Below, piece after piece: positions 44,269-53,145 of a DNA stretch of 64,000 nucleotides. The stretch covers positions 62,001-126,000 of the forward strand of contig NZ_JAPIVT010000018.1 in assembly GCF_026239735.1 (NCBI RefSeq), written 5' to 3'. This DNA comes from Pedobacter sp. MC2016-05 (GTDB lineage Bacteria; Bacteroidota; Bacteroidia; Sphingobacteriales; Sphingobacteriaceae). The notes below the pieces were generated by a model. The model saw only the letters and a list, made by a program, of their open reading frames with translations, searched no databases and was not told the DNA's origin. How positions within the stretch are numbered: the first letter of the stretch is position 1; every line of letters begins with the position of its first letter. The position numbers and the translations under genes were made by a program.

Positions 44269-44949
44269 ATGAAAAACCTATTCATCTTTTGCCTTTTGCT
44301 GATTTCTTTTCAAGCAGGCGCTCAGTTTAAACTTCTGGCTAATAATAGTTCTGACCAATATAAAGCAAAAATTTTTGTTGCCGAATGCGAAAATGGCATA
44401 TGCGGAGGCAAGGCAACCATCATTTTATATGATAAAATATCGGCTAAAGAATTGGAAACATTCCACTCTCCTGATTTAGATTTTAGCCTTACCAGCACCC
44501 AGGATGCAAAAATAGGCTGGTTAGATTTGGGAAAATATCAAAGTCCGCTGATTTTTGGCGATTTTAATTTCGATGGCAACGAAGATTTAGCGATACGAAA
44601 TGGAAGCAAGGGAATCTACATGAGTCCATCCTATGATATTTATCTGGCGACAAACAACAAATTCTTATTAAGTAAAGAATTAACCAAGCTGGCAAGTGAA
44701 AACCTGGGGATGTTTGGTATTGATAAGAAAAATAAGCTACTCAGCGTTGAGCAAAAAAACGGTTGCTGCTATCAGCAAACCATCAGTTACCGGGTTGATA
44801 AAAAAAATGTCCTTGCCGAAGTTTCTTCGGTAATTGAGGATTCCAGCATCGGCGATGACGTTACTGTCATTACAACAAAACTAGTGAATGGCAAAACACA
44901 ACGCACTGTGCAGAAATATAAGACCAAGGATTACTATTCAGAAAACTAG
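44269..44949 (+). CDS. Exported protein of unknown function
   Basis: 226 residues with a signal peptide ending QAGAQ (about residue 18). The body is beta-rich and contains FGDFNFDGNEDLAIRNG, the calcium-binding-like loop seen in FG-GAP/XAC2610-type secreted proteins, and a cysteine pair (CENGICGG early and NGCCYQQ later) that may form disulphides. I recognise no named family firmly. It is monocistronic from its own box and converges with the tetR-type gene, overlapping its stop by four bases. Confidence 0.75.
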   Translation: MKNLFIFCLLLISFQAGAQFKLLANNSSDQYKAKIFVAECENGICGGKATIILYDKISAKELETFHSPDLDFSLTSTQDAKIGWLDLGKYQSPLIFGDFNFDGNEDLAIRNGSKGIYMSPSYDIYLATNNKFLLSKELTKLASENLGMFGIDKKNKLLSVEQKNGCCYQQTISYRVDKKNVLAEVSSVIEDSSIGDDVTVITTKLVNGKTQRTVQKYKTKDYYSEN

Positions 44950-45521
44950 AGCGCTGCCCTAACCAAAAATGGAAGTATTTCTTTTTGAAAACTAACAAAG
45001 TTTTTGCGAACATCAGAATCGCTTACCGAGGTAAAAGCAAAGGAGAAAACAATGCTTTTACTCGCTTTAAGTAGAAATGCCAAACCTTCTCTCCTTGCAG
45101 GATTGTTTTTAAAGGTATCAAGCTCCAAGTAGGCTGCTAATAACAGCGCTTCAAGCTGATCAGATAAATGTTTCAAAAACTCTTGTGAGTTGGCGTTCTC
45201 CCGTACAAAATCCCAGCCAATAAATTCATTACAGGCAGTGAAAGAAAGTCTGCTGGTTTTCATCACCAACGCTTTAAGATGCTCCTCTTCAGACCCGTAA
45301 CTTACCTTATTGTTGATTATTTCATAAAGGTTCTGATCCAGATAATCCATTAAGATGCTATCTAAAACCTGTTCCTTACTTTCAAAATATTTATAAATGG
45401 TTGCTTTTGCTATCCTTGCTTTTTTGGCAATTTCGTTAACACTTGTTTTGTGATAACCATATTTCCTAAAAAGTTCTTTGGCAGCTTTTTTTACTGTTTC
45501 TTTAATTTTTTCAGCTTCCAT
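44946..45521 (-). CDS. TetR/AcrR-family transcriptional regulator
   Basis: 191 residues. The N-terminal helix-turn-helix occupies about 1-55 (ETVKKAAKELFRKYGYHKTSVNEIAKKARIAKATIYKYFESKEQVL, the standard TetR core), followed by an all-helical ligand/dimer domain. The inducer and targets are unknown. Its ATG overlaps the stop of the Rieske-like lipoprotein gene by one base (TAATG), so it is the last gene of a pheS-rieske-tetR operon. No transporter gene lies next to it. Confidence 0.93.
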   Translation of the reverse strand: MEAEKIKETVKKAAKELFRKYGYHKTSVNEIAKKARIAKATIYKYFESKEQVLDSILMDYLDQNLYEIINNKVSYGSEEEHLKALVMKTSRLSFTACNEFIGWDFVRENANSQEFLKHLSDQLEALLLAAYLELDTFKNNPARREGLAFLLKASKSIVFSFAFTSVSDSDVRKNFVSFQKEILPFLVRAAL

Positions 45522-45928
45522 TAATTTCTTACGTTAATTGTAGTATTGCCTTGTAAAGACACACTATATGTTTTTAAAGTTCTTTCTGCAGGTGCTTTTT
45601 GCGGCGTACCATCGAGAAGAGAAAATTTTGCACCTGAACACGGATCTGTAGCCGTTAAACCACTATCATCGGGAACAATTTTGCATTTGCTATCGGAATT
45701 TACCGTGCTACACCGATCGAAAGCTACAAAACCACCAAGTGGAGTTCTAACAATTACCAAACCTGCTATTCCGTTATTTGGAACCAATAGTACATTGTTT
45801 ACCGCTTTTATTCCGAATTCTACCAGGGTAACATTATAATTAACCGGAATGTCGGGAATAAAGTTTTCTTCTTTGCCGCAGCTAACAAACAGAAAACACA
45901 CGAACACAATACTAAATAGATGCTTCAC
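45521..45928 (-). CDS. Rieske-fold lipoprotein lacking cluster histidines
   Basis: 135 residues from a GTG start at 45928 (no nearby ATG; two bases separate it from the pheS stop). Lipoprotein signal with Cys17 in LFVSCGKEE. The rest follows the Rieske layout: a strand block GGFVAFDRCSTV, a spacer, DPCSGAKFSLLDGTPQKAPAERTLKTYSV. In a real [2Fe-2S] Rieske centre these are CxH and CxxH; here they read CST and CSGA, so both histidines are missing and a cluster is unlikely. Bacteroidota carry many such cluster-less relatives; their role is unknown. Confidence 0.75.
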   Translation of the reverse strand: MKHLFSIVFVCFLFVSCGKEENFIPDIPVNYNVTLVEFGIKAVNNVLLVPNNGIAGLVIVRTPLGGFVAFDRCSTVNSDSKCKIVPDDSGLTATDPCSGAKFSLLDGTPQKAPAERTLKTYSVSLQGNTTINVRN

Positions 45929-45930
45929 GA

Positions 45931-46971
45931 TTAAATCAGGGCAGATTTATACTGGTTTAGAAAGCGAATATCGTTTTCTGAAAAAAGACGTAAATCTTTG
46001 ATTACATACTTAAGATTGGTAATTCTTTCTATCCCCATACCAAAGGCAAAACCACTGTATTTTTTCGAGTCGATGCCACAGTTTTCCAATACATTTGGAT
46101 CTACCATTCCACAACCTAAAATTTCTACCCAACCGCTGTACTTACACATGTTACAACCTGCACCCTTACAAATGGTACAAGAGATATCCATCTCGGCAGA
46201 TGGCTCGGTAAATGGAAAATATGACGGACGGAAACGCACCTGAGTACCTTCCCCGTACAATTCCTGAACAAAATAAAATAGCGTTTGCTTTAAATCAGCA
46301 AATGACACATTTTCATCTACATACAAACCTTCAATCTGGTGAAAGAAGCAATGCGCTCTAGCAGAAATGGCTTCGTTACGGTAAACTCTCCCCGGCATAA
46401 TGGCACGGAAAGGCGGTTGCCCTTGTTCCATCATACGTACCTGAACAGATGAAGTGTGTGTACGCAACGCTATATCACCTTTTTCGCCGCCCTTTTTAAT
46501 GAAGAAAGTATCCTGCATATCTCTTGCAGGGTGTTCTTCAGGGAAGTTTAAGGCAGAGAAATTGTGCCAGTCATCTTCAATCTCCGGCCCCTCGGCAACT
46601 GTAAAACCCAGTTTAGCAAAAATTTCTACAATCTCCCTACGCACCAAAGCCAACGGGTGACGAGATCCGATTTCAAATCCTTCACCTGGCAAGGTCAAAT
46701 CAAGACTAACATCTTCAACTTTTGAGCTATTACTGTCTGTGGATTCTTTTAAAATTTGATATTTAGATTCGGCAAGTTGTTTAAACTCATTTAAAACTTT
46801 GCCTAATGATCTTTTTTCTTCAGTCGAGACAGTTTTGAACTCTTCAAATATTTCTTTGATAATTCCTTTACTGCCTAAATATTTGATACGGAATTGCTCT
46901 AGTTCGTCAGCTTTTTCTGTTACGAAAGCATTTATCTTTTCCGAGTATTGTGTGATTTTATCCTGCAACAT
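45931..46971 (-). CDS. pheS: Phenylalanine-tRNA ligase alpha subunit
   Basis: 346 residues. N-terminal coiled coil (about 1-90), then the class II synthetase core: motif 1 region ALVRREIVEIFAKLGF, motif 2 HTSSVQVRMM...GRVYRNEAISARAHCFFHQIEG, and motif 3 GFAFGMGIERITNLKY. CTICKGAGCNMC is the zinc-like insertion common in bacterial PheS. It charges tRNA-Phe together with PheT, whose gene is not adjacent. A TATATTTG box lies six bases upstream of the ATG. The next two genes on the transcript (Rieske-like, TetR) are unrelated in function. Confidence 0.97.
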   Translation of the reverse strand: MLQDKITQYSEKINAFVTEKADELEQFRIKYLGSKGIIKEIFEEFKTVSTEEKRSLGKVLNEFKQLAESKYQILKESTDSNSSKVEDVSLDLTLPGEGFEIGSRHPLALVRREIVEIFAKLGFTVAEGPEIEDDWHNFSALNFPEEHPARDMQDTFFIKKGGEKGDIALRTHTSSVQVRMMEQGQPPFRAIMPGRVYRNEAISARAHCFFHQIEGLYVDENVSFADLKQTLFYFVQELYGEGTQVRFRPSYFPFTEPSAEMDISCTICKGAGCNMCKYSGWVEILGCGMVDPNVLENCGIDSKKYSGFAFGMGIERITNLKYVIKDLRLFSENDIRFLNQYKSALI

Positions 46972-46976
46972 GGCTT

Positions 46977-46984
46977 CAAATATA
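46977..46984 (-). promoter_or_regulatory. -7 box TATATTTG for the pheS operon
   Basis: Exact TAnnTTTG match on the minus strand ending five bases before the pheS ATG; suggests a leaderless or near-leaderless message. Confidence 0.5.
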
Positions 46985-47067
46985 CGGCAAAAAATCTAAA
47001 ATTTTAAGTGATAACAGGTTCAAATAATCAGTTTACAATATCATTATAAAAGAAAATGAACTCAAAA

Positions 47068-47095
47068 CAAAAAAAGCCGCAATTACGCGACTTTC
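47068..47095 (-). terminator. Terminator of kbl
   Basis: On the minus strand AGTCGC pairs with GCGGCT (with one G-T pair) around a short loop, followed by a T tract from the eight A residues at 47068-47075. Confidence 0.8.
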
Positions 47096-47120
47096 TTAAA
47101 TCATATAAAACTTATCGAAG

Positions 47121-48308
47121 TTAAATCACTCCCAATTCTTTACCAACTTTTGTAAAAGCGGCAATGGCTTTATCCAGGTGGTGTTGCTCATGACCTGCTG
47201 AGAGCTGCACACGGATCCGGGCTTTGCCTTGTGGAACTACAGGATAGAAAAATCCGATCACATAAATGCCTTCATCCAACATTTTTGCCGCAAACTCCTG
47301 TGCTATTTTAGCATCGTAAAGCATTACCGGTACAATTGGGTGAAAACCTGGTTTGATATCAAAGCCAGCTTCAGTCATTTTTGCACGGAAATATTTAGTG
47401 TTGCTTTCCAGCTTATCTCTAAGCGAAGTAGTTTCGCTCAACATATCTAATACCGCTATTGATGCTCCTGCAATGGCAGGCGCTAGAGTATTGGAAAATA
47501 AGTAAGGACGGGAACGCTGACGCAACATATCGATAATTTCTTTTTTACCAGAAGTGAAACCACCAGAAGCGCCTCCCAATGCTTTTCCTAGGGTACCGGT
47601 AATGATATCAATCCGATCCATTACATTGAAATGCTCGTGCGTCCCCCTACCCGTTTTACCAATAAATCCAGAGCAGTGCGATTCATCAATCATGATGAGC
47701 GCTTCATATTTATCAGCCAGGTCAGCAATTTTGTCAAGTGGCGCCACTGATCCATCCATAGAAAAAGCACCATCGGTAACGATGATTCTATGTCTGCAAT
47801 CTTTGGCAGCAATCAATTGCTTCTCTAAATCCTCCATATCCGCATTTTTATAACGGAAGCGCTGTGCTTTACACAAACGAACCCCATCAATAATAGAAGC
47901 ATGGTTTAATTCATCAGAAATAATGGCATCTTCAGCATTAAATAAAGGCTCAAAAACGCCTCCATTGGCATCAAAGGCAGCAGCATACAAAATGGTATCT
48001 TCCGTACCTAAAAATTGAGATATTTTCGCTTCTAATTCCTTGTGAACATCCTGTGTTCCGCAGATAAAACGAACCGAAGACATCCCATAGCCATGATCAT
48101 CGATCGCTTTTTTTGCCGCCTCGATTACTTTAGGATGCGAAGAAAGACCCAGGTAGTTATTTGCACAAAAATTGATCACCTCTGCACCGCCGCTTACTTT
48201 AATATCAGCACCTTGTGGCGTAATGATTATGCGTTCGCGTTTAAACAACCCAGCGTTTTCTATTTCTTCAAGTTCTTTTTGGAGAACAGGTTTAAGTGTT
48301 TTATACAT
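47121..48308 (-). CDS. kbl: Glycine C-acetyltransferase (2-amino-3-ketobutyrate CoA ligase)
   Basis: 395 residues from the ATG at 48308, close to the 398 of E. coli Kbl. PLP-dependent alpha-oxoamine synthase: NNYLGLSSHPKVIEAAKKA, DELNHASIIDG, IDESHCSGFIGKTGRGTHEHF and the PLP lysine in TGTLGKALGGASGG. It converts 2-amino-3-oxobutanoate and CoA to glycine and acetyl-CoA in threonine breakdown. A longer in-frame start at 48404 is rejected because the promoter (48336-48363) lies between it and this ATG. threonine dehydrogenase is not adjacent. Confidence 0.94.
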   Translation of the reverse strand: MYKTLKPVLQKELEEIENAGLFKRERIIITPQGADIKVSGGAEVINFCANNYLGLSSHPKVIEAAKKAIDDHGYGMSSVRFICGTQDVHKELEAKISQFLGTEDTILYAAAFDANGGVFEPLFNAEDAIISDELNHASIIDGVRLCKAQRFRYKNADMEDLEKQLIAAKDCRHRIIVTDGAFSMDGSVAPLDKIADLADKYEALIMIDESHCSGFIGKTGRGTHEHFNVMDRIDIITGTLGKALGGASGGFTSGKKEIIDMLRQRSRPYLFSNTLAPAIAGASIAVLDMLSETTSLRDKLESNTKYFRAKMTEAGFDIKPGFHPIVPVMLYDAKIAQEFAAKMLDEGIYVIGFFYPVVPQGKARIRVQLSAGHEQHHLDKAIAAFTKVGKELGVI

Positions 48309-48335
48309 GGCTTTTTTAATATTTTTTCTTTTTTC

Positions 48336-48363
48336 CAAAGTTATAAAAAAAACTCCTTGGCAA
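48336..48363 (-). promoter_or_regulatory. Promoter of kbl
   Basis: On the minus strand, -33 TTG at 48361-48363, a 17-base gap and -7 TAACTTTG at 48336-48343, 27 bp upstream of the chosen ATG. Confidence 0.6.
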
Positions 48364-48504
48364 CTTAAAAACCAGCTCAATAGCTTGTAACTATTTAGGC
48401 GCAAACGTTTGATATTTTATCAAACTGCACTTTTGAATCCTTATAAAGGATATCAAAACGGCTAAAAGCTTAATTTTTATTCAACTTAACAAACTTTAAC
48501 ATAC

Positions 48505-48520
48505 CACTATGTGTATAGTG
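48505..48520. promoter_or_regulatory. Short palindrome upstream of the DUF5686 gene
   Basis: CACTAT (48505-48510), four-base spacer GTGT, ATAGTG (48515-48520). A possible operator in the divergent kbl/DUF5686 region; no matching regulator is known. Confidence 0.3.
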
Positions 48521-48561
48521 TTAAAACTTATTCGATATTTATAGCTTACTAATCAATACAC

Positions 48562-51009
48562 ATGACCCGACTCTGCGCACTCATCCTTCTTTGTAGTTTA
48601 ACTCAGCTGGCAATAGCACAACAATATACGGTTAGCGGAACAATTAAGGATACAGGCGGACAACCAGTTCCTTTTGCATCAGTTTACATTAAAAATACCA
48701 CTACCGGAACATCGGCAAATGTGGATGGGAAATATGCCATTAAATTAGAAAAAGGTGATCATATCATAAGCTACCGAGCAGTTGGTTATAAACAACAGGA
48801 TTATAAAGTAAAGTTATCGGAAACCATTACCCATGACGTGATCCTGGCATCTGAGAGTTATACCCTGGAAAATGTAACCATTAAAGGTAATGCCGAAGAT
48901 CCTGCGTTTGAGATTATCAGAAAAGCCATAAAACAGCGAAAAACGCATTTGGAAGAGGTAAAGGCATTTACCTGCAATGTTTATATTAAGGGCGTACAAA
49001 GGTTAAAAGGCGCACCCAAGAAATTTATGGGCAGAGATATCCAAAAGGTTATGGAACTTGATTCGAACCGACAAGGGATTCTTTACCTGTCTGAATCAAA
49101 CAGTAAATTTAGTTTCCGCAGACCCAATGATGTTCATGAAGAAATGATTTCCTCGAAAGTGGCCGGTAGAAATAATGCTTTCAGTTTTAATAAGGCCTCT
49201 GATTTAATCATCAATTTTTATGATAATTATCTACTGGAAAACAAGCTGAGTTCTAGAGGTTTTATTTCTCCTATTGCTGATAATGCCCTGTTTTATTACA
49301 ACTATAAACTGGTTGGCGAATCCAAAGAAAACGGCGAATTAATTCATAAAATTCAAGTGATTCCCAGAAGGGAAAACGATCCTGTTTTTAGAGGTTATAT
49401 TTATATTTTAGATGAAAGCTGGAGAATTTACAACACCGATGTTTACCTGACGAAGAAATCTGGTATTAATTTTATTGACACGCTGAATATTAATCAGCAA
49501 TTTACGAAGGTAAAAGATACTTACATGCCAACGAACATTAATTTTCAGTTCGCGGGCAGCGTTTTAGGATTTAAACTTGCTGGCTATTTTGTTGGCGTTT
49601 ACAGCAATTATGATCTCGACCCTAAGTTTCCTAGAGACCGTTTCAATGGAGAGATATTAAAGATCACTAAAGCGGTAAATAAAAAAGATTCGCTTTACTG
49701 GATCAATAATCGTCCGATTCCCTTGACCCCCGATGAACAGGTAAACTACATCAAAAAAGACAGTATTGCTAAGCGGAAAGAGTCAAAAGTTTATTTGGAT
49801 TCGTTGGAGAAAGAGAACAATGAGTTTAAGATCACTAAATTATTGTTAAGGGGCTATAGCAAAAATGATCGATATCATAAGCAGTACTTAAGTTTTGATC
49901 CTGTTTTGAAATCCATCTTTTACAATACCGTGGAGGGATTTGCTATTAAATATGGAGTAACTTATCGCCAGGATTTCGAGAACAGACGTTCCTATTCCGT
50001 CAGACCGGAGCTGAGATACGGTTTCTCCAACAAAAAGTTAACCGGAAGCTTAACCGGAAATTATTATTATGATCCACTAAAACGGGCCTCTTTTGGTGGC
50101 TCTTTCGGTAACGGAATTTTCGATTTAAATAACTTGGGCTCGATGACTGCTTTGGGAAATACCATCAACTCCTTACTTTACGAAAAGAATTTCCCGAAAT
50201 TTTACGAAAAAAGCTTTGTAAATCTATATACCACCAGAGAGCTTTTCAACGGTCTGCAGGCCAGTTTAAGTGCAGATTACAGTAAAAGTAATACCCTGAC
50301 AAACAGCACAGATTTTAGGTTTTTTGATGCGAAAGACAGGGAGTTCACCTCGAATAATCCATTTTCGCCAAATGCAGAAACACCGCTTTTTCCTACCTAT
50401 AAATCATTTAGCGCAACAGCGAGTTTAACCTACACCATCGGGCAAAAATACATTACCCGCCCTGACGGAAAGTTTTATACCGAATCTAATTTTCCTAAAA
50501 TCACCGCGTTGTATAAGAAAGGATTCAATGGTGTTTTAGGCAGTGATATTGATTATGATTTTGTTAAAGTTGAAATAGCCCAAGATAGAATAGGTTTAGG
50601 GTTATGGGGTTATACTTCCTTTCTTGTTGGCGCCGGTAAATTTCTGAATAATGACAAGGTTTACTATCCGGAGTACAAACATTTTGCCGGTAATATCTCT
50701 ACTATCTTCCCACCGAATTTAAGAAAATTTCAGTACCTGGATTTCTATCAGTTTAGCACCAATCAACAATATTTCGAAGCCCATGTTGAGCATAATTTTG
50801 CGGGCTTTTTTTTAAACAAGGTGCCATTGTTACGCAAAGCGAAGCTTGAGGAATTTATTGGTGGAGGATATTTATCATCACCGGAAAAACGAAATTACAA
50901 GGAATTTTACTTTGGTATACAACGATTGGTACTTAGAGTGAGTTATGGTTTTGCCTATGATGGACCAACAAAATTAACGCAAGGATTTAGAATAGCATAC
51001 GGTTTTTAA
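48562..51009 (+). CDS. DUF5686 outer-membrane protein with carboxypeptidase-like domain
   Basis: 815 residues: signal peptide ending AIAQ (about residue 19), a CarboxypepD_reg-like beta-sandwich at about 22-107 (SGTIKDTGGQPVPFASVYIKN), then a long DUF5686 region with barrel-type strands and a terminal strand ending in phenylalanine (GFRIAYGF). DUF5686 proteins are a Bacteroidota outer-membrane family of unknown function. It has no TonB-plug domain, so it is not a SusC relative. Monocistronic and divergent from kbl, with a small palindrome in the promoter region. Confidence 0.9.
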   Translation: MTRLCALILLCSLTQLAIAQQYTVSGTIKDTGGQPVPFASVYIKNTTTGTSANVDGKYAIKLEKGDHIISYRAVGYKQQDYKVKLSETITHDVILASESYTLENVTIKGNAEDPAFEIIRKAIKQRKTHLEEVKAFTCNVYIKGVQRLKGAPKKFMGRDIQKVMELDSNRQGILYLSESNSKFSFRRPNDVHEEMISSKVAGRNNAFSFNKASDLIINFYDNYLLENKLSSRGFISPIADNALFYYNYKLVGESKENGELIHKIQVIPRRENDPVFRGYIYILDESWRIYNTDVYLTKKSGINFIDTLNINQQFTKVKDTYMPTNINFQFAGSVLGFKLAGYFVGVYSNYDLDPKFPRDRFNGEILKITKAVNKKDSLYWINNRPIPLTPDEQVNYIKKDSIAKRKESKVYLDSLEKENNEFKITKLLLRGYSKNDRYHKQYLSFDPVLKSIFYNTVEGFAIKYGVTYRQDFENRRSYSVRPELRYGFSNKKLTGSLTGNYYYDPLKRASFGGSFGNGIFDLNNLGSMTALGNTINSLLYEKNFPKFYEKSFVNLYTTRELFNGLQASLSADYSKSNTLTNSTDFRFFDAKDREFTSNNPFSPNAETPLFPTYKSFSATASLTYTIGQKYITRPDGKFYTESNFPKITALYKKGFNGVLGSDIDYDFVKVEIAQDRIGLGLWGYTSFLVGAGKFLNNDKVYYPEYKHFAGNISTIFPPNLRKFQYLDFYQFSTNQQYFEAHVEHNFAGFFLNKVPLLRKAKLEEFIGGGYLSSPEKRNYKEFYFGIQRLVLRVSYGFAYDGPTKLTQGFRIAYGF

Positions 51010-51012
51010 AAA

Positions 51013-51062
51013 GTTGAGGGTTTTAGGCTTGAAGGGAATCACTAAACCTTAAGCCTTTTACC
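51013..51062. repeat. Inverted word-repeat (GGGTTTTAGGCTTGAAGG family)
   Basis: GAGGGTTTTAGGCTTGAAGG (51016-51035) and CTAAACCTTAAGCCTTTTAC (51042-51061) are imperfect complements starting right after the DUF5686 stop; could fold as a terminator-like hairpin before the trhO promoter box. Confidence 0.55.
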
Positions 51063-51077
51063 TATTGTCTTTTTTCT

Positions 51078-51085
51078 TATCTTTG
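51078..51085 (+). promoter_or_regulatory. -7 box TATCTTTG for trhO
   Basis: Exact TAnnTTTG match 40 bases before the ATG at 51126. Confidence 0.45.
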
Positions 51086-51125
51086 CCCCACTTTAAACGC
51101 CGTTTGCAACGGTATCAAGAGCATT

Positions 51126-52079
51126 ATGAAAAAATATCAAACACTACTATACTACTGCTATAGTTACATAGCAGAGGCGGAACAATTTGCCGCCGATCAC
51201 CTTAAGTTTTGTAAGTCACTGGATCTAGTTGGCCGTATTATAGTGGCCGATGAGGGCTTGAATGGCACTGTTTCTGGTAGTCTCCAATCATGCGAGGCAT
51301 ACATGAAAGCTATCCATGCTGATGAGCGTTTTGCAAAAACGGAATTTAAAATTGATGAAGTGGAAGAACCTTCTTTCCTGAAAATGCATTGCCGTTATAA
51401 ATCGGAGATTGTTCATTCTGGGTTACGGGATACTTCAATCATTAATCCAAATGAGAAAACAGGAAAACATTTGGAACCTACAGAATTCATGAAAATGAAA
51501 GATGATGAAGATGTAGTGATTCTAGATGTTCGCTCAAATTATGAGCACAATCTAGGAAAATTTAAAAATGCCATCACCCTTGATATTGAAAATTTCAGAG
51601 ATTTCCCGGAGCAGATTAACCAGTTAGCCCAGTATAAAGACAAAAAAATTTTAACCTATTGCACCGGCGGCATTAAGTGCGAGAAAGCTTCTGCGCTATT
51701 GCTGCATCATGGTTTTAACGATGTTTATCAATTGCATGGTGGCATTATCAAGTATGGTAAAGAAGCTGGAGGAAAGGATTTTGAAGGTAAATGTTACGTT
51801 TTCGATAACCGCATCGCGGTTGATGTGAACCGAGTTAACCCAACTGTGGTTTCGATTTGTTATAACTGTGGAAAAACCACGCCTAAAATGATCAACTGTG
51901 CTAATCCAGAGTGTAATGAGCACATTACGCAGTGCGATGAATGCGGCGAAGAATTGCAGGGGTGTTGTTCAACAGCTTGTACTACAAATCCGCGTAAACG
52001 CCCGTATGATGGAACCGGGTACTATGTAAAAGTGCCACAGCCCGTTGCAAAAAAGGCAGCCGAAATATCAGTTGTATAG
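51126..52079 (+). CDS. trhO: tRNA uridine(34) hydroxylase (TrhO/YceA), rhodanese family
   Basis: 317 residues: an N-terminal acylphosphatase-like domain (about 1-95), a rhodanese domain (about 120-220) with active-site Cys179 in TYCTGGIKCEKAS, and a C-terminal extension with four CxxC-like pairs (YNCGKTTPKMINCANPEC, CDECGEELQGCCSTAC) probably binding zinc. In E. coli TrhO makes 5-hydroxyuridine at position 34 of tRNAs using oxygen. The length and three-part layout match TrhO rather than a plain sulfurtransferase. Confidence 0.92.
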   Translation: MKKYQTLLYYCYSYIAEAEQFAADHLKFCKSLDLVGRIIVADEGLNGTVSGSLQSCEAYMKAIHADERFAKTEFKIDEVEEPSFLKMHCRYKSEIVHSGLRDTSIINPNEKTGKHLEPTEFMKMKDDEDVVILDVRSNYEHNLGKFKNAITLDIENFRDFPEQINQLAQYKDKKILTYCTGGIKCEKASALLLHHGFNDVYQLHGGIIKYGKEAGGKDFEGKCYVFDNRIAVDVNRVNPTVVSICYNCGKTTPKMINCANPECNEHITQCDECGEELQGCCSTACTTNPRKRPYDGTGYYVKVPQPVAKKAAEISVV

Positions 52080-52163
52080 CTTAACTGTTCATTATTCTGC
52101 AATTGATTATCAATCGATCATAACTTTATTTCCATTTTCTTTTGCTTTATCATAAGTAAGACA

Positions 52164-52235
52164 TGTCATTCTGAGCCTGTCGAAGGAGGTATTAAGATTT
52201 CCTGAAATAGCTTTTCGATGAGCTCAACGTGACAA
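52164..52235. repeat. Dispersed palindromic repeat (TCATTCTGAGC...TGTCGAAGG type)
   Basis: TGTCATTCTGAGCCTGTCGA (52164-52183) continues AGG, and the inverse CTTTTCGATGAGCTCAACGTGACAA lies at 52211-52235. Imperfect arms share TGTCA, TGAGC and TCGAA. From memory this motif is scattered in Bacteroidota intergenic DNA. Confidence 0.6.
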
Positions 52236-52351
52236 TCTCTGCGGCAAATTGATTGATAATACAGCCCCTAAGACAAAATTGCGCCTATATAAATATCGGA
52301 TTGAATTTGCGACAACTTATCGATGTTTGTTTTCCAAAACTTTTTTTAAAT

Positions 52352-52933
52352 CTAAAATCTTACTTCGAAGGCAGCATCTTTTATTACAATTGAGTCTTGC
52401 AAGTCTTTAGTGTTATATAATACACCATTTAAATTCCCTCCGACAAAAGGAACGGATCCGTCTTTTGGTTTTTGATATTTTAGGATTGAAATTTTAAACG
52501 CCTTCTTACTTTCATCTGTCGTATAGGTTTTTGAACCGGCCGTTCCGAGTTCAGTAACTAAATAAATATGCGTAGAAAAATCTTTTTGAAATGCTATTTT
52601 ACTATTTAATAAATACTCTCCGGTCTTAATATCAAAGATTTGAAACTGTAATTTTGAACCAATTTTGGTATTTAGCACATCTTTTGGAACCTGTACATTG
52701 ACGGTATACATTTCATTATTTGTTCCATCGCTGTTTCCGAGTATAGTCCAACTTCCATGAAAAATATTTCGAGGAGTAGAGATATTACCAGCAATATTTA
52801 TGGGTTTACCAGCAATATTAGCTTGAAAATATTGCTTATAACTATCTTCTTTGGGTACATCAGTATTTTCTTTTTTACAGGCTATCATAGACAAACAAAT
52901 TGCAAGAAAGAAAATTATAAACTTCGATTTCAT
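52352..52933 (-). CDS. Lipoprotein of unknown function
   Basis: 193 residues from the ATG at 52933; the in-frame alternative nine bases upstream is a TTG. Lipoprotein signal with LSMIACKKEN (Cys18). The mature part is beta-rich (YFQANIAGKPINIAGN, KLQFQIFDIKTGEYLL, THIYLVTELG) and probably all-beta. It might relate to DUF5025-type lipoproteins, but I am not certain. It stands alone, with repeats and AT-rich spacers on both sides. Confidence 0.75.
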   Translation of the reverse strand: MKSKFIIFFLAICLSMIACKKENTDVPKEDSYKQYFQANIAGKPINIAGNISTPRNIFHGSWTILGNSDGTNNEMYTVNVQVPKDVLNTKIGSKLQFQIFDIKTGEYLLNSKIAFQKDFSTHIYLVTELGTAGSKTYTTDESKKAFKISILKYQKPKDGSVPFVGGNLNGVLYNTKDLQDSIVIKDAAFEVRF

Positions 52934-53145
52934 AGAAATCAAATATAGTATTCATAATTGTTTTAATGCGATAATTTATTATTATCATTTCTTAGACAAA
53001 TGAACAGAGGATATATTATTTTGAAGCAATCGCAAGAAACAATAATATACACCCGACCACGTTCCAGCTTTATTTATCGTAATTGAGCATAATTTCGAAC
53101 ATGCGTCTGTAATCTTTTGAATACGCAAATTTGGTCTCCTATCTG

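Noticed and set aside
48042..48368. A 108-codon frame opposite kbl
   Set aside because: It is antisense to a strongly conserved enzyme, lacks family features and has no promoter.
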